Shown here one piece after another: positions 54,070-63,365 of a stretch of DNA of 64,000 nucleotides. The notes below the pieces were generated by a model that saw nothing but the letters and a program-made list of their open reading frames with translations, did no database searches and was not told the DNA's origin. Position 1 is the stretch's first letter; each line of letters starts with the position of its first letter. The translations under genes and the position numbers were made by a program. Origin of the DNA: Nocardioides sp. BGMRC 2183 (GTDB lineage: Bacteria > Actinomycetota > Actinomycetes > Propionibacteriales > Nocardioidaceae); assembly GCA_008123405.1 (NCBI GenBank), contig VSSA01000007.1, positions 1 through 64,000 of the forward strand. Reading direction: 5' to 3'.

Positions 54070-54866
54070 CAGTCGTCCAATGCGTCGATCTCGTTGACGG
54101 CAATGACGTCGAGGTTCAGCGACGTGGCGACGCGGTCCAGGAACTTCGTCGAGGTCAGGAACCACTCCGACCCGGCGCGAAGGGTGGGCCGGGTCCGACC
54201 ATGATCCGCGGACCGTAGCCAACTGTGGAACTGCCTCTCGACCTCCGCAGAATCGGCAGTCGGATAGACCCGCAGCAGGATCGGGTCCTCAGGCAGCGCC
54301 GTGATCCGAGTCTGACGCTTGGAGCGGTCGAATGCGTCGACGGCACTGTGCCCGACCTTGAGCAGCGTGCGCCCGGTCTCCGGGTCCATGGGGTAGCGCT
54401 GATAGTGGGGCAGGACGTAGACGTAGATGCCAGGCCGCCCCGTTGCTTCGACCTGCTCCGTCGCTTGAACTTGAGCCGCTGTCTCGGCGTCCTGCGCCGT
54501 CTTGTCCGCTGCGACAGCCTCCAGCGTCAACAGGTTCGCCTCAAAGGCCGCACGGAGCTGGTCACTCAGCGTCTTGGTCTTCAACCAGACCCGCAGACGT
54601 GAGGCGTGGCCCGTAGCCACGCTCGGACTCGTCGTGATCTCACCCTCGAGCAGCAGTCGGGCAGCCCGATCAGACGCGTACACGGGCCCCGTCGTGACTC
54701 CTTCGGCCTCTGCAACCTCCGCGACCGAATGACCCTCGCGTAGCATCCGCCACTGCCGCCCCATCGCGGAATCGTCCTCGGCTAACAACTGCTCGACCTC
54801 AACTCGCCGGTTCCAACCATCGGGCGGTGCGCCAATGTCGGATACTCCAGTTACGTCCTCGGTCAT
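54069..54866 (-). CDS. GIY-YIG/T5orf172-type nuclease with N-terminal HTH
   Basis: 265 residues from ATG 54866, coupled to hsdS by ATGA. Residues about 30-75 form an HTH-like region (WRMLREGHSVAEVAEAEGVTTGPVYASDRAARLL). Residues about 145-245 hold the GIY-YIG relative: GIYVYVLPHYQRY, LLKVGHSAVDAFDRSKRQTRI, EVERQFHSWL, GSEWFLTS. It lies inside the restriction operon and may act as an accessory nuclease or a control protein. Confidence 0.8.
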   Translation of the reverse strand: MTEDVTGVSDIGAPPDGWNRRVEVEQLLAEDDSAMGRQWRMLREGHSVAEVAEAEGVTTGPVYASDRAARLLLEGEITTSPSVATGHASRLRVWLKTKTLSDQLRAAFEANLLTLEAVAADKTAQDAETAAQVQATEQVEATGRPGIYVYVLPHYQRYPMDPETGRTLLKVGHSAVDAFDRSKRQTRITALPEDPILLRVYPTADSAEVERQFHSWLRSADHGRTRPTLRAGSEWFLTSTKFLDRVATSLNLDVIAVNEIDALDD

Positions 54867-56080
54867 GCCGCCTCCCGTACGTCGATCTGCCCCGTCACCG
54901 CCGCCGTGATCAGCGCCGCCCGGCGCTCGCGGGAGAGCTCGATGAACCGCTCCGTCTCCGCGATCAGAGTGTCGATTCTCGCGGTCTGCTCGTCGAGGTA
55001 CGCCGCGATGCGACGTTGGTCATCGAGCGTAGGAGCCGCGAGCCGAAACTGGTTCAACGCCGCGCACGTGAGCCCCCCCTTCGTGCTCCCGTTCTCCTCG
55101 CTGAGTCGTCGAAGCTCGCCGTAGGAAGCTCTGAGCGACCACAGCAGGTAGTCGGGAAGCCACTTCATCGCATCAGGAGTCACGTACGCGACGTGCTGGT
55201 TCACCGTGGCCTCGATGTCGAGGATCGTTGCCATGCCGCGTGTCTTTCCTTGACCGGTGAGCCCTACAAGGACCGACCCTGGCGCAACTACTGGGAGATG
55301 ACATTCGCGCAGTGCCTCGGCGGTCACGAACTGGTCGGCGCGCGCAACCCGAGGTTCGTTAACGACGGAACTGTTCAACCACGGGAACCCTGAAGCACTC
55401 CAATACTCGGCGGTCTCTCTACGAGGTGTCGACCCATTGCCGATGCGAGCCGAGCGCCCCAACTTATCGACTGCTGCAGCCTTCGTGTTCTGCTCAGCAA
55501 TCGCGTGCAGAACTACGGCTTGACGTCGCTCGCGGAGCAGGTCGATCAGGCGCTGCTGCTCCTCGATGAGGCTGTCGATGCGGGCCGTCTCGCGGTCGAG
55601 GTAGTCGGCGATGACGCGCTGCTCCTCAAGCGATGGAAGGCGGAGGTCAAGTGCTATGAGTTGCGTCGCGGTGATGGCGGGATACGAGACACCTGTCGAA
55701 TGCGCCTCGACTCGCGAAACGAACTCGTCGCCCTGAAGGTACCAAGCCAGGAACTCTGGGCGGACCTCTTCACGTGGGCTGAGGACGGCAAAGGCGGTAG
55801 AGAAGATCAACTCCTCTTCATGCGACGGCACCGTCGCAACAGCGCGCAAGTACGTTCGAACCGTGGAGACAACGGAGTCTCCTGGTTTAGCTATACGGCG
55901 AGCACGCGAGGGTGCATCCGCAAACCTGATCGGTGCCGCATTCGTGTTCACCGATCCCTGAGTGACGTTGCCGATGTCGACATAGACGAACTCCATGTCG
56001 TCGTCCGTGCTCTCAGGAAGCACGGCTGTGTTTGCCTCGACGAGGTACTTCAACCGCGTTCGATGCCATCGACCGATCAT
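54863..56080 (-). CDS. hsdS: Type I restriction specificity subunit S
   Basis: 405 residues from ATG 56080 (TGATG overlap with hsdM). Two target-recognition domains separated by repeated conserved helices: LEEQRVIADYLDRETARIDSLIEEQ (centre) and LDDQRRIAAYLDEQTARIDTLIAET (C-terminus). The second repeat is followed by ERRAALITAAVTGQIDVRE, a common HsdS ending. It determines the bipartite recognition site. Confidence 0.95.
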   Translation of the reverse strand: MIGRWHRTRLKYLVEANTAVLPESTDDDMEFVYVDIGNVTQGSVNTNAAPIRFADAPSRARRIAKPGDSVVSTVRTYLRAVATVPSHEEELIFSTAFAVLSPREEVRPEFLAWYLQGDEFVSRVEAHSTGVSYPAITATQLIALDLRLPSLEEQRVIADYLDRETARIDSLIEEQQRLIDLLRERRQAVVLHAIAEQNTKAAAVDKLGRSARIGNGSTPRRETAEYWSASGFPWLNSSVVNEPRVARADQFVTAEALRECHLPVVAPGSVLVGLTGQGKTRGMATILDIEATVNQHVAYVTPDAMKWLPDYLLWSLRASYGELRRLSEENGSTKGGLTCAALNQFRLAAPTLDDQRRIAAYLDEQTARIDTLIAETERFIELSRERRAALITAAVTGQIDVREAA

Positions 56081-57825
56081 CACCCTTCCACCTCCCGCAG
56101 CAGGTCGAGGATCTTGGTGACCTGCTTCTCCAGGTCGGCGTCGATCTCCGCCAGCGGCCGGGGCGGGACGTACTTGTAGAAGTGCCGAGTGAAGGGGATC
56201 TCGTAGCCGACCTTCACCTTGGCCCAGTCGATCCAGGCGTCGGGGACATGCGGCTTCACCTCAGCGTCGAAGTACGCCTGGATGACCTCGACCTTACCAC
56301 CCGCGCCGGCCGTAGAGCCGCCATAGGTGAAAGGGACGTTCTCGGTATCGCGCTTCTTCGTGTCCGGCTTCGACTTGCCCTTGCGGTCCGCGACGGGGTC
56401 GCCGCGCTCGTCCAGCAATGGGCGCTCGACGGTGATGGTCCAGTAGCCGAACTCGTCGTTGCCGAGCACCTTGGAGTGTTCGGAATCAGAGTCGTCGAAG
56501 TCGGCGTACAGCTTGACGACCTCAGCGCGGTCGCCGTCGCTGATCTCGCGGCCCTTGGAGCCGAGGTTCTTGCGCATCTTGGTCCAGTACGAGCTGCCGT
56601 CGATCAACTGCACCAGGCCCTTGCGGTCGGGGTGCTTGGCGTTGTCCAGGATCCAGATGTAGGTGGCGATGCCGGTGTTGAAGAACATGTTGGTCGGCAG
56701 CGCGACGATCGCCTCGACCAGGTCGTTCTCCAGCAGGTGGCGGCGGATCTCGGAGGGGCCGGAGCCAGCGGCCCCGTTGAAGAGCGGCGAGCCGTTCATC
56801 ACGATCCCGACGCGGCCGCCGCCGTCCTCGGGCGCGCGCATCTTGTGGACCAGGTGGAGCAGGAACAGCATCTGTCCGTCCGAGGTCGCCGGGAGCCCGG
56901 GTGCGAAGCGACCGTACGGACCGGCCTGCTCCCGCTCGGCCTTGACCTGCTTGGCGTACTGCTTCCAGTCGACGCCGTAGGGCGGATTGGAGAGCAGGAA
57001 GTCGAACTGGCGGCCCTTGAATGCGTCGTCGGTAAGCGTGTTGCCGAACGCGATGCGGCTCGCGTCGTTGCCCTTGGCGATCATGTCGGACTTGCAGATG
57101 GCGTAGGACTGCGGGTTGTACTCCTGGCCGTAGAGGCTCAGGTTCGCGTCGGGATTCTGCTCCAGCAGGTGTTCCTCGGCGAGCGAGAGCATGCCGCCGG
57201 TCCCGGCGGTGGGGTCGTACAGCGTGCGGACGACGCCGGCCTCGTGCAATCGGGGGTCGTCGTCGGCGAAGAGCAGGTCGACCAGCAGTCGGATCGCGTC
57301 GCGCGGGGTGTAGTGGTCGCCTGAGGTCTCGTTCGCGGCCTCGTTGAACTTGCGGATGATGAACTCGAACGCATCGCCCATGTCGGAGTTCGAGACCTTG
57401 GCCGGGTGTAGGTCGATCGAGGCGAACGACTTCACGACCTCCCGCAGGAGTTCGGCCTTCTCCAGCGCGAGGATCTCCTTCTTGAAGTCGAAGTACTCGA
57501 AGACGTCGACATCGGGAGAAAACCGGTCGACATAGTCCATCAGGTTGTCCGCGAGGCCGTCGGCGTCGGCCAGCAGGTTGCCGAACCCGTAGTTCGAGGT
57601 GTTGTAGAACGTCCGCCCAGTGGCCTTCTTGACCTCGACCTTGAGCCGGTTCGGGTTGTCGTATTTCGCCGCGAGCTCGCGGACCGTGTCGCGGTCGGGC
57701 TCGAGGATGCAGTCGAGTCGTCGCAGGATCGTGAGCGGCAGGATCACGTTGCCGTACTGGTTGGGGCGATAGGGGCCTCGCAGCTGGTCGGCGATCGACC
57801 AGATGAAGCTTCCGAGCGTGCTCAA
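56080..57825 (-). CDS. hsdM: Type I DNA methyltransferase subunit M
   Basis: 581 residues. SAM motif I DPTAGTGGMLSLAEEHL and catalytic motif IV LLSNPPYGVDWK mark an N6-adenine methylase; the N-terminal helical domain (RPNQYGNVILPLTILRRLDCIL) is typical HsdM_N. First gene of the hsd operon. About 90 bp of non-coding DNA separate it from the fossil repeat at 57914. Confidence 0.96.
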   Translation of the reverse strand: MSTLGSFIWSIADQLRGPYRPNQYGNVILPLTILRRLDCILEPDRDTVRELAAKYDNPNRLKVEVKKATGRTFYNTSNYGFGNLLADADGLADNLMDYVDRFSPDVDVFEYFDFKKEILALEKAELLREVVKSFASIDLHPAKVSNSDMGDAFEFIIRKFNEAANETSGDHYTPRDAIRLLVDLLFADDDPRLHEAGVVRTLYDPTAGTGGMLSLAEEHLLEQNPDANLSLYGQEYNPQSYAICKSDMIAKGNDASRIAFGNTLTDDAFKGRQFDFLLSNPPYGVDWKQYAKQVKAEREQAGPYGRFAPGLPATSDGQMLFLLHLVHKMRAPEDGGGRVGIVMNGSPLFNGAAGSGPSEIRRHLLENDLVEAIVALPTNMFFNTGIATYIWILDNAKHPDRKGLVQLIDGSSYWTKMRKNLGSKGREISDGDRAEVVKLYADFDDSDSEHSKVLGNDEFGYWTITVERPLLDERGDPVADRKGKSKPDTKKRDTENVPFTYGGSTAGAGGKVEVIQAYFDAEVKPHVPDAWIDWAKVKVGYEIPFTRHFYKYVPPRPLAEIDADLEKQVTKILDLLREVEG

Positions 57826-57913
57826 CGGGGTTCCTTACGTGTATCGACAGCCGGCGCCGATCATCTTGCCGGAGTTTGCGGCATCCGTCTGGCGCTCGGG
57901 CGGGATCCGTCAT

Positions 57914-58011
57914 CGTGTGGATCGCCAGTCGTCACACGACTGAGATCCCACACGATGTCCGGTGAACGGCGCCGCGCCATGATGGTGGGCACGAACCGGC
58001 TCGCCGCAGCG
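57914..58011. repeat. Internal decayed copy of the host DUF255 gene's promoter and 5' end
   Basis: 98 bp matching 35550-35648 with five mismatches and one deletion (about 94%). It includes the hairpin and the first codons, but the ATG has become ACG and the match stops before the att core. It suggests a previous insertion end or a duplication. The surrounding 57826-58156 has no gene. Confidence 0.85.
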
Positions 58012-58156
58012 TTGGTCGACGTTGCCCCGACCACGGTCACGCGGATCGATTCCGGTGCGTCTGGCCGGTCGTCGTGCTCAGTAGCGGTTGATGCGGGCGG
58101 GGCGTCGACCGGCGAGGTTCCTTCGGCGGTCGACCGGCACGCTTACACTCCTCGGT

Positions 58157-58378
58157 ATGCCCGCGAACCGCGATGAGTTGCTCCACCTGATCGAGGGCCT
58201 GCCCGACGATCAGGTCGAGGTCGTGCTCGCGGACGTGCGTCGGTTGACCGCGAAGAACCCGGTGGGCGAGTGGCCCCCGAAGTTCTTCGGCGTCGGTGAG
58301 TCCAAGGATGGCCGGACCGACAACGCGCGCCGTGTCGACGAGATCCTGGCTGAGGGATTCGGCGCCCGTCGGTCGTGA
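58157..58378 (+). CDS. Antitoxin of the second VapBC pair
   Basis: 73 residues from ATG 58157. Helical, acidic N-terminus (RDELLHLIEGLPDDQVEVVLADVRRL) and a C-terminal segment (PPKFFGVGESKDGRTDNARR). Overlaps the PIN toxin start by 4 bp (GTGA). Confidence 0.78.
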   Translation: MPANRDELLHLIEGLPDDQVEVVLADVRRLTAKNPVGEWPPKFFGVGESKDGRTDNARRVDEILAEGFGARRS

Positions 58379-58842
58379 TCATCTGCGATACCGGCCCGAT
58401 CTTCGCCGCGGCTGACCGCAAGGACGCCGACCATCACGCCTGCGTCGAGTTGTTCACCGGACTTCGACTGGCAGGGCGGCGGCTGTTGTTGCCCCAGACC
58501 GTCATGGCCGAGGTCGGCTACATGCTGGAGACCAAGGTGGGGACCTTCGCCGAGGTCGCGTTTATCGAGTCGATCGCCAACGGGAGCTTCGAGTTGGTCA
58601 ATCTCACGCCGTCTGACGCCGCCCGCATCGCTGAGTTGGTCACTCGCTACGACGACCTACCTCTCGGAACAACCGACGCTTCGGTGATCGCGCTCGCCGA
58701 GCGTCTTGGTGTTGGCGAGATCGCGACCTTGGACCACCGCCACTTCCGAGTCGTGCGCCCGAGTCACGTGGAGTCGTTCACGCTACTGCCGAAGGCATTT
58801 CCTGAGTTACCGCGTCGTCGACTTCCGACCATGCGGAGGTGA
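58375..58842 (+). CDS. vapC: VapC-like PIN-domain toxin
   Basis: 155 residues from GTG 58375. PIN residues: Asp in IICDTGPIFAAADRKD, Glu in LPQTVMAEVGYML, Asp in LGTTDASVIALAERLG, and Asp in IATLDHRHFRVV. Probable RNase. Paired with the gene upstream. An RNA ligase gene follows in the same direction. Confidence 0.9.
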   Translation: MIICDTGPIFAAADRKDADHHACVELFTGLRLAGRRLLLPQTVMAEVGYMLETKVGTFAEVAFIESIANGSFELVNLTPSDAARIAELVTRYDDLPLGTTDASVIALAERLGVGEIATLDHRHFRVVRPSHVESFTLLPKAFPELPRRRLPTMRR

Positions 58843-59167
58843 TCGAGGCCACGGGACGCGACTATCTCACTGAGGCGGCCGAGTACCGGGCCGGGTTCGC
58901 CGAGCGCTCCGAGTGCATTGGCGCGAGCCGCTCGGCCTCCACGAGTTGATCGTCTCGGTCGTCGAGGACGGAGGCATGAAATCCGCTCATCGATACCTCA
59001 AGCACGAGGAGACCTACACCCTCCTGCTCGACGTGCTGACGCAGTTGAATAGCCAGGCGATCCGCGTCGCCCGCGAGGTGAACGCGCTGCTGACCGCTGG
59101 CTTGCGGCTCGGCGCCCATTCGCTCGCACGCACCGTCCACGAGATCTCTGTCCGCGCTGGCGTCTGA
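58841..59167 (+). pseudogene. Fragment resembling DUF5677
   Basis: After a first frame (IEATGRDYLTEAAEYRAGFAER) the reading continues in another frame as LHELIVSVVEDGG ... VAREVNALLTAGLRLGAHSLARTVHEISVRAGV and stops at 59167. The pattern LLxAGxxxGAxxxxRTxHEI is typical of DUF5677. The rest of that domain is absent, so it is a frameshifted, truncated relic. Confidence 0.45.
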
Positions 59168-59378
59168 GGGAGTTCGGAGCCACCGAGGGGCACGGAAATC
59201 TGGCAGATCCGTTCGGCACTGGCACCGACACTGATGGCCCTCACCTGATCCCGTGAGTGGCGAGCCGCTCGCTCACTTCTGTCGGGGGTCCTCAGCATCC
59301 TCGAACTCGTAATTCGGTTGGCCGGCGAGGTCGTGCTCGGTCAGCCTTGTGCGCTGAACGCGAGCAGGAGAACCACCA

Positions 59379-60443
59379 ATGACCACCGAAGCAGTCCCGG
59401 ACGCCGACGAACGTCGGCTCGTCACCATCGAAACGATCGCGGCTATCGTGGCGATCGAAGGCGCCGACGCCATCGAGGCGGCCCACGTTCGCGGCTGGAC
59501 GGTCGTGGTCAAGAGGGACCAGTTCGCGGTCGGCGATCAGGTCGTCTACATCGAGGTCGATGCCGCTCTCCCGATCGGGGACGAGCGCTTCGCGTTCCTA
59601 GCGGCGCGTGGGACGAAGGTGCTCGATGGCGTCGATGTTCACGTTCTGAAGACTGCTCGTCTTCGCGGCGTCTACAGCCAGGGCATCGTGTTCCCGCTTG
59701 GGGACTTCCCGGAGTTCGCCGATGCCGATGACGTTGCGTCACTCGACGCCCTGATCGGCGTCGCGAAGTGGGAGACTCCGCCGCCCCCGGGAATGGCGGC
59801 GCTCGGTCCCTTCCCGGCGTTCCTGCAGAAGACGGACGCCGAGCGCGTCCAGAACCTCGACGACGAGACGTGGGCTGCGATCCAGGCAGACGCACCTCAG
59901 TGGCGGGCCACCGAGAAGGTCGACGGCACCTCGCTGACTGCTTGGCGCACAAAGGACGGCGCTCTCCACGTCGCCGGCCGAAACTGGGAGCTCGACCCGG
60001 CCACGACCAACGTCTACTGGGAGGCCGTCGCGGCCTTCGGCATCGCTGACGGGCTCGAGCCTGGTCAGTGGGTGCAGGGCGAGATCGCTGGTGGCAGCGT
60101 TCAGGGCAACCCGCTCAAGTTCGACGCGCTTCGAGTCCTGACGTTTGGGTTCGGCACGTTCGACGCTGAAAGTCCCTCGATCAGGACTACGTCTCGGACT
60201 CCCATGGACGCGTGGCCCGACTGGGTCGAGAAGTTGAGCGCGCCGGCCTACGACTTCGCCCTGCCCGCGACCGTCCGGGAGGCAGTTGACCAGGTCGAGA
60301 CTCTGAAGTCGATCCTCGCCCCTGGGCGCGACGCCGAGGGTGTGGTCTGGACCCGTATCGACGGGGTGGGGCTCGCCGGCCTCGGCGACCGCGCGGCCTG
60401 GAAGTCGATTTCGGCGCGCTATCTCACGAAGCACGGCGGCTAG
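59379..60443 (+). CDS. ATP-dependent RNA ligase (Rnl5/DRB0094 type)
   Basis: 354 residues from ATG 59379. An N-terminal OB-like domain (VKRDQFAVGDQVVYIEVDAALP) precedes the nucleotidyltransferase core, with adenylated lysine K180 in TEKVDGTS (motif I), GRNWEL (motif III region), VQGEIAGGSVQGN (motif IIIa) and EGVVWTR (motif IV). The order fits the Deinococcus radiodurans RNA ligase family, which seals nicked RNA. It may repair RNA cut by nucleases such as the adjacent PIN toxin. Confidence 0.82.
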   Translation: MTTEAVPDADERRLVTIETIAAIVAIEGADAIEAAHVRGWTVVVKRDQFAVGDQVVYIEVDAALPIGDERFAFLAARGTKVLDGVDVHVLKTARLRGVYSQGIVFPLGDFPEFADADDVASLDALIGVAKWETPPPPGMAALGPFPAFLQKTDAERVQNLDDETWAAIQADAPQWRATEKVDGTSLTAWRTKDGALHVAGRNWELDPATTNVYWEAVAAFGIADGLEPGQWVQGEIAGGSVQGNPLKFDALRVLTFGFGTFDAESPSIRTTSRTPMDAWPDWVEKLSAPAYDFALPATVREAVDQVETLKSILAPGRDAEGVVWTRIDGVGLAGLGDRAAWKSISARYLTKHGG

Positions 60444-60517
60444 CCCGGTGTCCGTGACTCGTCGTCTCAACCTGCTCTGCCCGCCGTGGCGGGGCAGGAT
60501 CACGGATTGGAGACACG

Positions 60518-60670
60518 ATGGCTCATTCACCTCATCGGCAGCACAAGGGCTGCCGGCTCTGTAAGCCGCACAAGAACCGTCGCAACGGTCGCGCCGTTCG
60601 CGAGCCTTGGCCAGTGTTGCGGAAACTCGGCAAGCGCCGACGTCTCGGTCGCAAGGACATCGGCGACTGA
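60518..60670 (+). CDS. Small basic protein with a CxxC motif
   Basis: 50 residues from ATG 60518 with TTGGAGA upstream; too short for ordinary gene finders. C12-x-x-C15 in KGCRLCKPHKNRR, the rest Arg/Lys-rich. It resembles a conserved small actinobacterial family with a CxLCKPxK motif. May bind nucleic acid. Function unknown. Confidence 0.68.
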   Translation: MAHSPHRQHKGCRLCKPHKNRRNGRAVREPWPVLRKLGKRRRLGRKDIGD

Positions 60671-60896
60671 CAGGACGTCGGCACGCCGACCGATGCTGCC
60701 GCTTGGGCCGGGGCAGCAAGTCACTGATGGTGGCCCGATGACCTCGAGTGGGTTGCTGATGTCGCCGGACCAGAAGGCGTCCTAGACGCGGTCGGTCTTA
60801 CTCTTCAGCTCCCGTGATCACCGAGCAACCTAATGGACGGTCTCGAACCACCGTCGGGACCGGGTGAACCGGCGCTGCCCAGGGGCCGGATCAGAG

Positions 60897-61526
60897 TCAC
60901 ATCCTCACGGATTGCCTCTCAATCACTACCGCGTTGCCGTTCGCTGTGACGCCAAACAGGAACGGCAAGTACAACGTCCCCCCGTTTGAGTTCACGGTCT
61001 CAGGATCCAGCGTGAGGTAGTCAAAGTCCACGCCAATGACGGCGTTGCACCCGAGGTCGTACGCCGCTTCTTTCAGTTCCGCGAGGGCCACGCGACGGAT
61101 CTGTGCGAGCGCCAGCATCATGTCGTCACCGACGTTGCCCTTGACGCCACTCCAGAACCCTTGGGTTGGGCGATCGACTTGGACTGCGGAGTCACCCGAG
61201 ATGTACCCCGAGTACTTGGTGATCGTGTACCCATCGAAGTTGAAGCCAGAGGTGATCAGCATGCCAGCCATTGCTTGAGCCTTCGCCCGCGCGGCCCGCT
61301 CAGCTTCGGCAGCGGCCGCCTCTCGCTGGGACTGAGCAACGGCGGCTTGTTCACGCTCTGCTTCTTGGTGGCTCCGGAACTCGGCAACGACCCGCTCGAC
61401 GTTCACATTGTCGTCGATGGCCAACCCGGTGATACCGCTGCGCACGGGGTGCCCGGATCGCTTGAGCCATGCGTCGAACGCGGGCAGATCGAGGCCTTGC
61501 GCTCGTGCAACGTCCTTGGACTTCAC
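60897..61526 (-). CDS. YbjQ/UPF0145-like protein with N-terminal extension
   Basis: 209 residues from GTG 61526 with AGGAGA upstream. About 50 residues resemble an HTH or Lsr2-like pairing segment (DVARAQGLDLPAFDAWLKRSG), then a coiled Gln/Glu/Ala-rich linker, then a YbjQ-type domain (GMLITSGFNFDGYTI, AAYDLGCNAVIGVDFDYLTL). It follows the zinc-ribbon gene by 9 bp. Confidence 0.78.
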   Translation of the reverse strand: MKSKDVARAQGLDLPAFDAWLKRSGHPVRSGITGLAIDDNVNVERVVAEFRSHQEAEREQAAVAQSQREAAAAEAERAARAKAQAMAGMLITSGFNFDGYTITKYSGYISGDSAVQVDRPTQGFWSGVKGNVGDDMMLALAQIRRVALAELKEAAYDLGCNAVIGVDFDYLTLDPETVNSNGGTLYLPFLFGVTANGNAVVIERQSVRM

Positions 61527-61535
61527 GCTGTTCTC

Positions 61536-61796
61536 CTACCTGAGGTACTGGAGCGCCGACTGATTGGTCGGGTCGAGATCGAGGATCAAGTTGGCGTAGC
61601 GTCTCCGGTTGGCCGGATCTGCGACGCAACGCTGCAATAGTTCGTCGATGTCAGTTGCAACGCTGATGACGCTGGCTGGAGGCGCGTGATCGTCGGCCTG
61701 CGGGATGAATCTCGAGCGGCAGTACGAGCAGACAGCGACGCCGTTCTGCTCGAACAGGTCGTTGCTACCGCAGCGCGTGCATCGCACGAGCTTCAT
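61536..61796 (-). CDS. Small zinc-ribbon protein
   Basis: 86 residues. Two CxxC pairs (C6/C9 and C23/C26) form a zinc ribbon, and a C-terminal helical hairpin (RCVADPANRRRYANLILDLDPTNQSALQYLR) looks TPR-like. Forms an operon with the YbjQ-like gene. Function unknown. Confidence 0.75.
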   Translation of the reverse strand: MKLVRCTRCGSNDLFEQNGVAVCSYCRSRFIPQADDHAPPASVISVATDIDELLQRCVADPANRRRYANLILDLDPTNQSALQYLR

Positions 61797-61892
61797 CGGA
61801 GCTGTTCTTCCTGCATGGGTCGAGACGCTAGGCGCTCGAATGTCCGGTGTCCCACGAATCGGAAAAGTGCAGCCACCACTGGCGCGCTTGGG

Positions 61893-63296
61893 TCATCGGT
61901 CGGCCAGCTTGCTGACCGAGTCCCGCAGCGCGTCCTCGCCCGCACGGACGTAGTGGTTGAGGACGGTGGTGAGCTTGTCGCCGAGGTACTGCGCGACGAC
62001 CTCCCAGGGCTCGCCGAGCTCCTCGTGGAACCACTTGGTGGCCGCGTGGTGACGCAGGTTGCGGTAGACGATCGTCTTGGGCCAGGCGTTGTCGGGGTCG
62101 TGCTCGTCGACCCAGCGGCGTACCCGGTGCCAGCGGTCGTTGTGCATCTCGGGCTTGACCGGGAGGCCGGTGACGGTGTCGACGAAGAGCCACTGCTCGT
62201 CGGCGGGGTCGATCGGGTAGTTCCACCACGCGAGGGTCGAGTCGCCGTCGCGCAGCGCGAGCTTGGCGCGACGCTGGCGTTCCTCCTCCTGTCGGTTGAG
62301 GACCTGCTGCATCGCGGCCGTCGGCGGCAGGTCGAGGAGTTCCTTCACGCGGGGGAGCAGCTCGCCCTCCATCAAGGACCGGGGGAGCGGCACCTCGTGG
62401 ATCACGTGGTTCTTCACCGGGCCACGGAAGCCGGGCGCGTGGCGCGGGGCCGTCCAGCTGCCGTTGACCTGGACGTAGCCGCGATCGAAGAAGACGTCGA
62501 TGGCGCGCAGTCCGTTCTGCTCGCTGAGGCGGAGGCCGCCGTACGCCGCGACGCGGATCTTGGTGCCGAACAGAGGGAGCCGCGTCATCAGGGGGTCGGT
62601 GCCGTCCGGGCCGCAGAGCGCGTCGGCGCCGGTCGCCATCGCGTCGACCTGTCGGGTCTCGGGGCGTAGGCGTGGGTCGACGTAGTGCGTCGTCGCGCCG
62701 TGGAGCACCGTCGACCTGCCGATCTCGAGGCCGTCGACCGGGTCGATCGAGCGGTCCAGCCAGCCCAGGCGCCAAGCGAGCTTCCGCATCGCCGCCATCG
62801 CCCCGCGCAGGTCCTCCTTGCCGCGCGCGGAGTGCAGCGTGGCCGAGGCATGCTGCATCACCTTGCGGCTGTGCTCGATCCGCCACTTCGCGACCGGTAC
62901 GTCGCCGATGGCGGGCACGATGTGCGCTTTGAGGCGTGACTCCCGGTTCTGGATCGTCCGGATCGCCTTGCCGCGCAGGCGACTGTCCTCGACGTACTTC
63001 TCGCCCAGGGCGGCGATCGTCTGGGTGAGCCGTTCCCGGCTGCCGGTGGGGGTGGACTGCTCGGTGTCCAGGGCGACCTCTGCCTGGGCGAAGATCTGGC
63101 GCGCCTCGGCCTCGGTCGCCGCTCTTCGGAGCACCCGCTTCCACGGTTCGCCGTCGCCAGGCGGTGCCCGGAACATCACCTGGTAGCCCGCGCCGCCGTT
63201 CGTCGCGTAGAGCCGCACCCGCCACGGCTTGTGGCCAGCCCCGACGCGTCGCTCCTTGCCCTGCATCAGGAGGGTCGACCGCTTGCCAGTGGCCAT
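61893..63296 (-). CDS. int: Tyrosine recombinase (integrase)
   Basis: 467 residues from ATG 63296 with AGGAGGGGA upstream. N-terminal SAM-like DNA-binding domain, then a catalytic domain with Arg in VAAYGGLRLSEQNG, R-x-x-H in NLRHHAATKWFHEE and nucleophile Tyr in VLNHYVRAG. It sits 222 bp from attR and reads away from it, the usual layout. It should catalyse integration into the DUF255 gene. Confidence 0.93.
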   Translation of the reverse strand: MATGKRSTLLMQGKERRVGAGHKPWRVRLYATNGGAGYQVMFRAPPGDGEPWKRVLRRAATEAEARQIFAQAEVALDTEQSTPTGSRERLTQTIAALGEKYVEDSRLRGKAIRTIQNRESRLKAHIVPAIGDVPVAKWRIEHSRKVMQHASATLHSARGKEDLRGAMAAMRKLAWRLGWLDRSIDPVDGLEIGRSTVLHGATTHYVDPRLRPETRQVDAMATGADALCGPDGTDPLMTRLPLFGTKIRVAAYGGLRLSEQNGLRAIDVFFDRGYVQVNGSWTAPRHAPGFRGPVKNHVIHEVPLPRSLMEGELLPRVKELLDLPPTAAMQQVLNRQEEERQRRAKLALRDGDSTLAWWNYPIDPADEQWLFVDTVTGLPVKPEMHNDRWHRVRRWVDEHDPDNAWPKTIVYRNLRHHAATKWFHEELGEPWEVVAQYLGDKLTTVLNHYVRAGEDALRDSVSKLADR

Positions 63297-63365
63297 GTGC
63301 CGTCCCCTCCTAGGCTGGGTACAGCGGGTCCGAGATCGACGTCATCGTAACCCCGACCCGGGCCG

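Noticed and set aside
59273-59512. 79-codon minus-strand frame upstream of the RNA ligase
   Set aside because: Mostly antisense to the ligase N-terminus; its plausible-looking tail has no start or site of its own.
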